Positions 39,524 to 51,848 of a stretch of 64,000 bases of DNA are shown here, in pieces. Below the pieces are notes generated by a model. That model had not been told where the DNA came from, searched no databases, and worked only from the letters and a program-made list of their open reading frames with translations. Origin of the DNA: Candidula unifasciata (taxonomy: Eukaryota; Mollusca; Gastropoda; Stylommatophora; Geomitridae); NCBI GenBank assembly GCA_905116865.2, contig CAJHNH020002480.1, positions 556,001 through 620,000 of the forward strand. The letters run 5' to 3'. A program made the translations under genes and the position numbers. Every line of letters starts with the position of its first letter. The stretch's first letter is position 1.

Positions 39524-42500
39524 GGGGAGTTTTCAGCTATTATTCTATGGGATGAAGTAGCCAGTCTTAGACCAACCCTGCATAAATGCCTCTTATGACA
39601 CACATGGTAAGTTAATCATCATCATTGTTCTATTGAACCATTATATGTCACATAGGGCTCACAGTCTATTTCTCCATTCCATTCTTTCCTGTTCAGTCCC
39701 TTCAATATCCCATGCATGAATGAATGTTTATCCTTATCTTCAGTGTATGCCTCTATGATATGGCATCGCAGGGCATTCTCTTCAAGTGGGAAAACCATTT
39801 TGTTCGCTGTCTTTGTATGCAATTTATAATCAGTAGGTCATTTGATCAATTCATTTATATCTTATTGTATTGTGTGTAGCGATAATAAATCCATTGCTGG
39901 ATTCTTAGTCCTGTCGAAACTTCACAAGAGTTGTATTGCCCAGGATGCTTTGAAGTGTTGTAGGATGGCCTGTATGGCAGTCGTAGCGACCAGTGCACGA
40001 GGCCACATCATACCCTATTTTTAACACTAATGTTTCATTGTTAAATCTCCTCATTAGCTTTGCTACTGAAATGTATCAGCAAGCTCACTGTCTCTTTTTT
40101 TCCCATCTTCATGCACATCACATGTAAAGTGGCTGTGAGTGCTGCGAGGCAGTTAAACACAGACACACTGAAGAACTTGCAGAGTCAGCTGGACAGTATG
40201 AAGAACAATATCTTGAATCTGGAAACAGAGGCTGATCGTTTGGATAAGGAAAATTTAGTATTACAGTAAGTTATCTACACAATTATTACCCAAGAAATGT
40301 AACAACTGAAAGAGTGTTACATCTGTTAATTACCCACATCTTCTGTTCTATTATATCTTAATGGAGCATAGGCCCTCAGCCAGCTCACATCAAGCCCAAC
40401 TATCCTTTGTTCTCCTGCAGCTCCATCTATGTCTCCATATTGTTCATTTCTGTGTCCTATTCTCTTGAGAAGACAAATTATAAAGTTCGACGCTCAAGGA
40501 AAAAGCGAGATGGATGTACAGTCTGACAGTTACTGGTCCCATCGGATTTGGAACTCTTCACTTGCGGCTGAAGATGGGAACAGAGGCATATGGGAGTTTC
40601 CCAAGTACTATGATGTCAATTCTTAATTCAACATTCTCTCCCTCTATCTCTTTAACTTTGGGCTTTTCATCATCATCATCATGTAGCAGGTCCTTTGCAG
40701 AACGTCGCTCTCATCACTGTCTGCCTGAAAGAAACTCGGTCTCTCGCCAGTTCTCCTGCCTCATGCACTTTCACACTCAAGGAGTCACTTATATCCTGTG
40801 CCTATCATCGCGTCTGTCGGCCCCTGCCCCTCCTTCCTGGTACCATGCCTTCTGCTATAATTTTTTCCAATCCGTCGTGATATGACCAAAATATTTCAGC
40901 TTCCGAGACAGGATGCTGTTTATTAGCCAATCTTCTTTGATGTTCAGATCTTTCAAGATGTCAGTATTTCTCCTCTTTTTCGTCCAAGATATTCTGAGAA
41001 TCTTTCTATAGCATTTCAGCTCAAAAGCCCTTATTCTCTTTTCATAGAGACAGGAATATCTAGTTACATTATTAACTGGGATGCAAAGGTGAAGAACCAT
41101 TTACTGTGGTGCACTAAGACCAGGCACTATTGCTGATGTGTTGAGAGGTATCATGTATGCCAGATTTCATGTAGTTTTCTAGGCTGACTGAAAATAATTC
41201 TGTCATAAAACAATTAATTTAGTTTTTTTAAAGTGGTAGTAAACGGTTTGACTTAATCACCAGCATGTGAATAGTCAGTATTCATTTTTAGATTTGACTA
41301 ATCAAAATTTTCGAATTACCGAATTTGACTTAACTGGATTTTTTATGCAATGATAAATAAGAACATTGGCAGGGACTAAGCTGGTCATGTCGACTTTGGC
41401 TAAATTCATCTTATCAGAGTTTAGGGTGACCTCAACTGTATTTAACAAATTTATTAGTGATCTCTGGGTGGCTGAGTGGTCTTGAGGCAAGCGTCAACCT
41501 TGAGTGCTGGAGACCCGAGTTTAGGCCACCATGAAGGCTGGGATTTTTTTTTTTCATATGGACTTCTAGTACTTTCATCTGGTCTCTAGGTAGTAAGATC
41601 AGACGCCCGTGTGTATTGTTTCATACATAAAAAAAATTGGTAGTTGGAAATCGAAAAGAGTAGCCCAACAGCACTGCCTGAGGAGTTGAAAATCTACCCA
41701 AAGTATTTAAAGATCCTCACTGGTTCTACGGAGTTCCTGCACTGCGCTGAGATTCTTTGGACTCGGACTTGAGTAAGAAGTAGAACTGAGCATTTATGGG
41801 TTACTACTCTTGTGCCATGATCTTGATCGGTTGTATAAACCAAACTATAAGCGATCAATGTAAAATTATTTTTTAATAGATTTTTTTCTGGAATTCCAGT
41901 GGGGTCATTACCTTTTTTCACTATGTTCATGGAGGGAGGGTTAATGTATAAAATATAACAACATTTAACATGATCCTCTTCTTGTCAGACCTGAAAGTGA
42001 ACTACTGAGACAACAGCATGAAGAAATTATTGAACAGCTCAACAAAAAAATGGCAGAGAAGGCTATGTAAGTATGTTAGTGATATTTTAGGCAGAGAGGC
42101 ATATTACTTTGTACTAAATGTGTAGAATGTTACTAGCTGGTCTGCCTAACTCTTTCGGCCCCAAACAACATAGTGTGTAATGAGATAGTCCTTGTGTGTC
42201 ACAACCAATGAATAATGAGTTTTTATTGACGTTTTTACATCCTACATTTGGTCAAACCTTACTCTGGAAATCTGACTACTCAATTGGCCACACTCCTATG
42301 TTAAGTCTCTGTTTAGTGTTTATAATTGTTGTCCCACTTAGGGATTTGCTGCCAAATCTTCCAGGACAAAAAGAGTTACATTTCCTGTTGACACAAAACC
42401 CAGCAGCTTCTGAGGTTTCTAAAAGTGTCAGAGTAATGGACTTTTTTTTTCACTCCATGAGTTTACGATACCAGTCCTGAATTTTTTAGACCACAGCACT

Positions 42501-45500
42501 CTATTGGTGATGTGGTTAATATCTCACCAACTACCTTTTCTTCCTAGGACATTTCCTGTTCTCATTTCTAGGATGGGTTCATCTAGGAGCTTGGTGGGTA
42601 ATTTATTTCTTCCATGCTACAGGTTGAATAATTTTTGAACATACCTCGTATATGTTTTATTATTGTTCTCTTCGGATTCTTTTATATTTATGTTTTTTTA
42701 ATTGTTCTGCTTAAGTTGTTGTTTAGTTCCCCATATAGGTTCTGGGGTTCTGGAATAGACGCACTGCCTCAAGTATGTTGTAAGAGTAAACTAATTAGGG
42801 ATGTTTCCTTTGAAGTCAGAGTACATCTGCCCGAGAGGCAAGGAACCAGCAGTCTGCATACTAGTAATCCAGATCTGCAAAATGGATGTGCACGCAAAAC
42901 TCAAGTACATGAAGAAGAACTGTTTAGTAATTTATACTCTTGTTTGTATAATTGTGAGACTTCAGTAAAGTCATTTTTAGTTATTGGTTTGTTGTCATTC
43001 CTAAAATGGCTGAGGCAGTATGAAAAGAGCACTGAACAACTGGTGACTGATTTAACATCTAAATTTTCTATGTGCTTCTAGGATGCAGATCACTCTGAAT
43101 GAGACCAGAAACCATGTGAAACAACTCAATCAAAATGTAAGTTTTTTCTGACTGAGGCTTCATTGATTTTATTATATTTTTCCCCTGCAGTTATTCCCCA
43201 TGTAAGGTCCAGGGCCATGTTTTGAATGTGCGTGTGGGGGTAGACGTAAAAAAAAAAAAAAAAGTAAAGGACCCTTTTCGATGGCTTTAGGTGTATTAGG
43301 CATACAGGGCTGGACCTATATTTTATAGACTAATTGAAACTCGCTGGGTGATGTGTTAAACATTTTTACCTCCTTTGACTTGACACTGTACCCATTTAAG
43401 GGTGAATCGACCTGGGAGACAAGAGAGTTTTTGAAAAAAATTCCGCCCACATCAGGACTTGAACCCATGACCTCAAAATCTGCAGGCGAGCCTCAAGCTG
43501 CTCTTGGGGGTAGACCTACAGCCCTCAAACAAGCATGTCATAAAAGGTGACTAAATAGGCGTTAGTTAAAATCGGATGTGTTAGGCTGAGAGGTGCAGAT
43601 AATGTAGCCTAGTTATAAACCATCCAACTGCCTTTTGAGGGCAAATCATCACTATATACCAGCGTCCCAATTTAGATGCAGTATTTTGTTGTTTTAAAGC
43701 TCCCACCCTGACTGTTGCCGGGACCCTAATATAACCCAACCTATGGATTGAACAGGGTTTCTTGGACCTGTCCCCGGATGATCCTGATCCGAATGGTGGC
43801 ACTTTGTGTCACCAAGTGTTTATTGCTTGGTGTGATGTCCTGGTGGGGTTGAATGTGACCATCACTTTGAGGGCAAACAGGAAAGAAGCAACATTTTACA
43901 GTGGGCTGATGCAGTGGTATGGTGAATATATCAGTATACATAATCTTGCTCTTGATATTTTTAGCAGTGTGTCTAAATGTTTCAGTTTTGTAATGTATCC
44001 ATCCTTTAATATTATTAGGTGAAAGTTTTGTTTAGACCACTTGCCTGTGACAAGTATTGATGCTCTATGTTGTTTTTTCACAGTCAGTCATTACTTTGTC
44101 TATAAAAATGTTGCAAATGAAATAGTTTTGCCTGCTTAGAAAGAATGCTCTGCGATGCCAAACCATACACAGCATACACCAAAAGAGAAGAGGGACGTAT
44201 AGCACGAGAGAAATAAATAACAGAAGGCTCTATAACAGTGCGACGAGTCCATGGTTGAGGCAGCCATAAGAGTAAGAAGAAAATCGAATATATCCCTTGA
44301 CACCCAGAGCAGCAAAAGAGGAAATGAAGAAGCAAAAAGAAGAAGTTCTTATTATTCTTGTATCTGTACTTGCCTGCTGAAATGTAAATATATAAAGAAT
44401 AAAATGCATAACTAAGTCTGTTCCAACATGTCACAGGTTGTTGATTTAGAAGACGGCATGGTGCAGCTGAAAGAAGATCTAATACAGGAGAGAAGTGAAG
44501 CCAAACAGGAAAAGAAACAGTTACGGAAAGCAACAGTATGTTACATTTGATTGTTTCAGTTCTCAGAAGAATCTTATTATTCTTTAGAGTTTAAAAAAAG
44601 AAAAAAAAAGAAGTAAAATGCATCGGGGCAAATGATTTTAGATTCATATTTGTGTAGATTTTAATATTCGTTATTAAATTAATTTACATGCTTCTGTTGC
44701 TTAAGGGTTATGAACATGGTTGGTAATTCTAAAGTACCTTGTTCCATTCAGCAGCAGGCATTGATTTTAGCAATGGAATGGAAAGCCGACCGTTGAGAAA
44801 GCAATGGCGAACTACTGAAAATAAAAATTACCTAGGAAAACCACAAACAGCTAACAAAAGCTTGGGTTGGTTGGCCATGTTCTTTAAAAGACACACAACT
44901 ATCTCCACAGTGGAGGTTGGCTGCAGTGGATTTGTACGTCCACTACTGTTTTGGGGAATATTATATGGTAAGGCACAAATCTCTTTCATGAAGTGACTCT
45001 TTCACCACTGCCCATAAGTCACAAAAACAGTCTTATTCTACAATACAGTCCAAGAAGAGATTTGATTAATATTATAAAGTCGGTTTGATATTTACTGACT
45101 TTAAATAGTGCAGACAAAAACAATACATTGCACAATTTATTGCTTGGCATATTTCACTGTCAGAGAATAAATTATGCAATGTATTGTTTGTGTTTGCATT
45201 ATTTCAATTTACAATGGGAAAACATTGTTTTGAATTTACTGAGTTGGCAGTTTATTTACTAACATATGTACAAACATTTTGTTAACTGCTGACAGATTTT
45301 TTAACATTTTATTTGTACTGTGTAGATTTTCATGTTCCAGGAATTTAGAATACCTGATGCAGTATAAGATGCCAACAGACAAACATAAATAAATATCACA
45401 GTTGCCATCACAATATTCTTATCTTCTCCTTGTTTATCTCCTGAAAGAAAATAATTCATCTGCCTTGTCATGCAAAGTTTTCATCTTCTTCTTCTTCTTT

Positions 45501-48500
45501 TGTCATCTCACTGATACCAGGTTGTAGCTCAGTGTCAAGGTTTTCTGTATTTGTCTTNNNNNNNNNNNNNNNNNAAAACTACGGGGAACCCCCTTGTTAA
45601 AATTTAGCAAAATTTTTTTAAAGTTGTTTTTTAAAAAATTTTTAAATTTTTAATGCCCTTTGTTACAAAAAATCAGAGAACTTGATGCGCTTACAGAAAA
45701 ACTCATGGACAGTGAAGGCAGATTGGATACAATTAAAAAGGTGAGAGTGATGAATAGATGTAAATATAACGTCTGGTCTGATATTCTGTGCTGCCGATAA
45801 CCTCACTCCAACTTTCTCATGTTGTCAACTTTTTCCTGTTTTAAAAATATGTGTAAAATTTGCAGAGCTTCCACTGCTTCCTGTCTTAGGAACATGTTTA
45901 AGGTTTGCTTAACCAAACCCCCTTTTTTTTTCTGTTTCGGTCGGGTTTATGTTCATGGGGGGTTTCAGGCCTTTTTGGGGGAAATGAAAAAACCCTGCTG
46001 TCTAACAAGCATGTCTTACAACACAACTGATAAGCAATATTTCATTTGGAGTCGGAGTGCATCTGCCTGAGAGGTGAGGAGGCAACAGTCTGCATACACA
46101 ACTCAGCTTCTGGAAAAAGATCAAAGTCCAGAAGTGGGCAAACAACCAACCTTCCCACCGATTTGAAGTCTGAACATAAAAAAAGTAAGATAAAAAGTCG
46201 GTTATTAAAGTATCAGTCACATTCTGAAGTAAGAGAATCAGCTTAATTGTATCAGATTTGATCTCATATGACTGGTCTCTAGCAAATGGCAAACCCATTT
46301 TCCAAGAGTTTTGCACAAAGCCGCTCTAGTTTCCATGATGACCACAAGATCCCCAAAAATGTCACTCAAACCCCAACAGAATCTATGAAATGTACCCATG
46401 ACCTTTAGAGCGCAAGGAAAAACCCCTTAACCCTTTATATGGAACCCCCCCCCCCCCCCTTTTTCAGTAAGGGTTTCTTTAAAATTATGACTGATTTTCC
46501 GCCTGACTAACAATCTAGTCAACTGGTCCTAAGTCAAATTTATATTTTACAACAAAATGTTCATTCAGAAGGGTTTTTAAAATTATGCATAAAACATGTA
46601 AAGGCAATCTATGTGCATATAATTATTGTACATGGGCATCTTATTACATTCTAGGCATTAGTTCCTGAAACTTTTTGACCCACCAGTGTAATTATCTTTC
46701 TTTATTTACTATTTGTATTTTGTGTGTGTGTGTGTCTAAGATGGGGATGGTCGTAAATTGCATATGTCATAAATCTAGGAGACGGTTTAGTTAATCGCCA
46801 GACTCTTCTTTTATTCTTCTTCTTCGTGTTCATTGGCTGTAAACTCCGACCGAATGCCCTGGTAGTTTGCCTACCCCTGGATTCTAGTCCTGTTCCAGAA
46901 TTTGAGTTTGCATGCACAACTGTTTCACAGTCTGACTGTTGGTTCCGTGCCTCTCAGGCAGATGTACTCCAACTTCGAAGAAAGCTCCCAATTAGTCGAC
47001 TCTTATGACATGCTTTTGAACAAGCAGTAGGTCTATTCTTGTTTTCCCCACAATTGGGCCCCAGAACCTACACGGGGAATTGCCACACACACACAAAAAA
47101 TGTGTAAAAGGAAGTTTAACTTCAGCTGTGCCTACTTTCAGAGTCTCAGACACTATGAAACATCAAGAAGCAAACTGGAAACTGAGGAGAAAACACTTAC
47201 CTTACAGTTAGAGCACCAGCTGAAAGAGATTGTGAATGTTCAGAGAAAGCGGTAAGATATTATTGTCATTTTACCTTCTGCTGTATTGTTGTTGTGTGTA
47301 TAATCAGTGTGCTGTGGGAAAAAATTAGCATCTATAACTTAAGATATTTGCTGCAGGAGACGGAGCATCTGTGGGTTTGCCCATTGTGCTATAATGTTGA
47401 TTCTTGAATAAATAATTGGTTACATTGTGGTAGAAATGTATATTTTTTTAATCAGTTATGTATGCTATTGAAAAACCTGTGTGGCAAATTTCAGGGAACA
47501 AAATTGTCTATGAGACATTTACATCATACAAGACAACAAGCAAATTGTGATTCATAGCTGAAGAGAAGCATGTTAACAAAGAAGTTAATACAGAAACTAA
47601 AAGTCACTTGGAATCAGCAAACTTTCTTCATCGGTGCTCTGAAGAGAAACCGAAATTCATTGTCAGAACAGCAAAAGATAATACTGATACACTGAATTTG
47701 AGACCAGCACCAGAATATTCAGGAAAACATCATTGTTTGGACAAAACGTAAGAAAAGGAAGAAGGCGGTGGAGGATAAGGAGGAAGAGGAGTTACTAAAA
47801 ATTAGTAAAATCTGGTTATGATTTGCACTCATATAAAGCAAGAAAAAAAGTTATTTCATCTTAAAAAGGGTGATTTGCTGGCTAAGTGTAAAATGACACC
47901 TGTTCTCTTTTAGCATTGTTGTTGGTTATAGGTGACATTTTAAATTCTAATGCATCAACACTTGCAGATTTCTGTTGTCTAGTGTGTTCTCTGATTTCTT
48001 ACTTTTCTATTGTTATGTCTTTAATGAGTATGGTGGACTGGTAGCAGGGATAAGATGTGCAGGAAAGCTCATCTTAATATGCTGCATTATAAGGACATAT
48101 GCAAATGTTCTTCTTCTGCATTCGACATCGGTCATGCTAAACATTGAGTCCCATCTGGGTCACAAATAGGAATGTGCACTTAAGGTCGCCACCAGTCCCC
48201 CATAGCTTCTCTTGCTATGTGGCTCCCTTGGGCCAGATCCTCAGTCTTTGCTGGGAGAAGTTAGGGCATTACTGCAGTATGTGCTCAGGGTAAATGTGAC
48301 CTGAAAGCTATCAACATTGACATAGATACTTGGGAGAGATCAGCTACAGACTGACTCCTTTGGAGGCAGACAGTGAAAGGCAAACTGTCGCAGGTTGAAA
48401 GAAGCAAAATTCAGCAAGTTATAGAAAGGAGACATCAGAAAGAAAACAAGCCTCAGATTGATAGAGAGTATTCATGTTTTTGTGTGGTCCATGTGGCAGA

Positions 48501-51257
48501 GACAGCCACTCCTGCATTGAACTTCACAGTCATAGCAGACGCGGCTACCAAAACTAGCAGCACAACTCCATGGACCCCAGGAACTGACAGTGGATGGGGC
48601 CGCATTAGCGCAGTCATTAAGAGGCTCGCTTTCAAATCCACCTGTGACTCACTGCAGCCCACGGTCGGTGTTCGAAACCGGGAGGCTTCCGGGGTTCACC
48701 CAGCCTCTAGGAAATTGGTACCAGAGTTGACACACTGGGGTAAATGGAGGAACGTCGCTGTAGCCACAGAGTTACGTGCAGTCAGCGACACAGGCAGACA
48801 ATTCTTATCAGCTGTCCGTACTGGTGGCAGAGCACTTATGGCTTATAACCGTGTGCAATGATGCTGGTTAACATCTCCCGACTTTACCTTGACCTTTAGT
48901 GGGTTATTACTACTACCTTAATAAGTGCTTATCAGTACTCTCATGAGTTTATTTCTCATGTCTTTTAAATGACTTCAAGAATTTCATTGTGGCTAATACT
49001 TTTCTGTATTACTTAATATTACATTTTAAATCGGATTGGAATAACCATGTTACAACATTTACTTCGTCATATAGTATCTTTAATGTCTTTTTTTTCCAGG
49101 GCAGAAATAATGAAGGAGATTGCCAAAGAGCAGCAGAAATTTGAACATAAACAAAATCAGCTTTTAAAGAAAATAAAATCTGTAAGTAATGTGATATGAT
49201 AATTTGGACACATGTTGTGAAGATAAATTGTATTTATTATAATTTTGAATAATTTGTCCAAATTAACCCTTTCAGTTCCAAAAGCTCACCAAATGTTTAC
49301 TGGTAACACCATGTACAGTACAAATTTATGTTTCTTGTTTTCTTGTCTTTTGTTATGTTATCCTAATCATTCTTTTTTCTTCTTCTTCACTTTTTGTGAG
49401 GACCATTTGGGAGCGAGTGAACAGTGCTGAGGCGCAGATAGATCATTATGGTCTGAGGAGAATGGCGCTGCGAGGAGTTACAGGGGATCTGGCCAATACT
49501 CAACACTCAGGGGAAGGATAAGACGGATATACAGACGGTTACTGGTACCATCGGAATTAGAACTCTTTGCTTGTTGCTGAAGATAGAGACTGAGCACTTA
49601 GGGAGTGTCCCGAGTGCTGTGATGTCGATCTTAATTCAACATTCAACATTCTTCTTCACTTTCTCTTTTACTGTTTCAGGTGTCGAGAGAGATAAAAGAT
49701 TGTGATTCCTGTTTTTTCTGGCTGCCTCGATGATAGACACATGATGCTATCCCAGTTGTTTCTTGTTTATTTGTATGAAATATTATCTTTTCTTTCTCAT
49801 AACTAGGTTATATAAGGCTCATTCAAATTAACAACTGTCTACTCTACGGTGTGAAAACTTACAATAGAAAGTATTGAAGTAAAAACTGCATGAAACTGAT
49901 TGAGACATGGCTCAGTCTTTCGTCATACACCAAGTCTTTACCAACTGAAAATGTAGCACAAAGTACACAACTGTAGCCCCAGCCAAGACCCACAGGGAAT
50001 TTGTAAACATCTGAACTCATGAACCAAAGGAGGAAGTCTCAAATTAGAGAGCCTAAAAGCAGGTGACAGACAGCTTCCTACACACACACAAATTACAACA
50101 GTATGTTATCTAGTATGCTGTTTTTTCCTTCCTTCCTTCCTTGCTTCCTTCCTTCCTTCCTTCCTTCCTTCCTTCCTTCCTTCCTTCCTTGCTTCCTTCC
50201 TTCCTTCCTTCCTTCCTTCCTTCCTTCCTTCCTTCCTTCCTTCCTTCCTTCCTTCCTTCCTTCCTTCCTTCCTTCCTTCCTTCCTTCCTTCCTTCCTTCC
50301 TTCCTTCCTTCCTTCCTTCCAGATACTTCCTTCCTTCCTTCCTTCCTTCCTTCCTTCCTTCCTTCCATTCCTTCCTTCCTTCCCCCTCCCTCCCTCCCTC
50401 CCTCCCTCCCTCCCTACACACACACAAATTTACAACAGTATGTTATCTAGTATGCTGTTTTTTCCTTCCTTCCTTCCTTCCTTCCTTCTGTTCTTCCTTC
50501 CTTCCTTCCTTCCTTCCTTCCTTGCTTCCTTCCTTTGCTTCCTTCCTTCCTTCCTTCCTTCCTTCCTTCCTTCTTCCTTCCTTCCTTCCTTCCTTCCCTT
50601 CCTTCCTTCCTTCCTTCCTTCTTCCTTCCTTCCTTCCTTCCTTCCTTCCTTCCTTCCTTCTTCCTTCCTTCCTTCCTTCCTTCCTTCCTTCCTTCCTTCC
50701 TTCCTTCCTTCCTTCCTTCCTTCCTTCCTTCCTTCCTTCCTCCCTCCCTCCCCCTCCCTCCTCCCTCCCTCCCCTCCCTCCCTCCTCCCTCCCTTCCTTC
50801 CTTCCTTCCTTCCTTGCTGCCTGCCTGCCTGCCTGCCTGCCTGCCTTCCTTCCTTCCTTCCTTCCTTCCTTCCTTCCTTCCTTCCTTCCTTCCTTCCTTC
50901 CTTCCTTCCTTCCTTCCTTCCTTCCTTCCTTCCTTCCTTCCCTCCCTCCTTCCTTCCCTCCCTCCCCTCTTCCCTCCCTCCCTCCCTCCTTCCTTCCTTC
51001 CCTCCCTCCTTCCTTCCTTCCTTCCTTCCTTCCTTCCTTCCTTCCTTCCTTCCTTCCTTCCTTCCTTCCTTCCTTCCTTCCTTCCTTCCTCCCTCCCTCC
51101 CTCCCTTCCTTCCTTCCTTCCTTCCTTCCTTCCTTCCTTCCTTCCTTCCTTCTTCCTTCCTTCCTTCCTTCCTTCCTTCCTCCCTCCCTCCCTCCCTCCC
51201 TCCCTTCCTTCCCTTCCTTCCTTCCTTCCTTCCTTCCTTCCTTCCTCCTTCCTTCCT

Positions 51258-51310
<53 letters not shown>

Positions 51311-51739
51311 CTTCCTTCCTTCTTCCTTCCTTCCTTCCTTCCTTCTTCCTTCCTTCCTTCCTTCCTTCCTTCCTTCCTTCCTTCCTTCCTTCCTTCCTTC
51401 TTCTTCCCTCCTTCCTTCCTTTCCTCCCTCCCCTCTTCCTCCCTCCTACCCTCCTTCCTTCCTTCCTTCCCTCCTTCCCTCCCTCCCCTCTTCCCTCCCT
51501 CCCTCCCACCCTCCTTCCTTCCTTCCTTCCTTCCTTCCTTGCTTCCTTCCTTGCTTCCTTCCTTGCTTCCTTGCTTCCTTCCTTCCTTCCTTCCTTCCTT
51601 CCTTGCTTCCTTCCTTCCTTCCTTCCTTCCTTCCTTCCTTCCTTCCTTCCTTCCTTGCTTCCTTCCTTCCTTCCTTCCTTCCTTCCTTCCTTCCTTCCTT
51701 CCTTCCTTCCTTCCTTCCTTCCTTCCTTCCTTCCTTCCT

Positions 51740-51788
<49 letters not shown>

Positions 51789-51808
51789 CCTCCCTCCTCC
51801 TCCTTCCT

Positions 51809-51848
<40 letters not shown>

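Noticed and set aside
42635..43081. 148-codon plus-strand ORF as an exon
   Set aside because: Passes through a family A SINE and ends at the acceptor of the coiled-coil exon e; no conserved features.
48373..48861. 162-codon plus-strand ORF
   Set aside because: Runs through a LINE family U remnant into a tRNA-headed SINE; the open frame is accidental.
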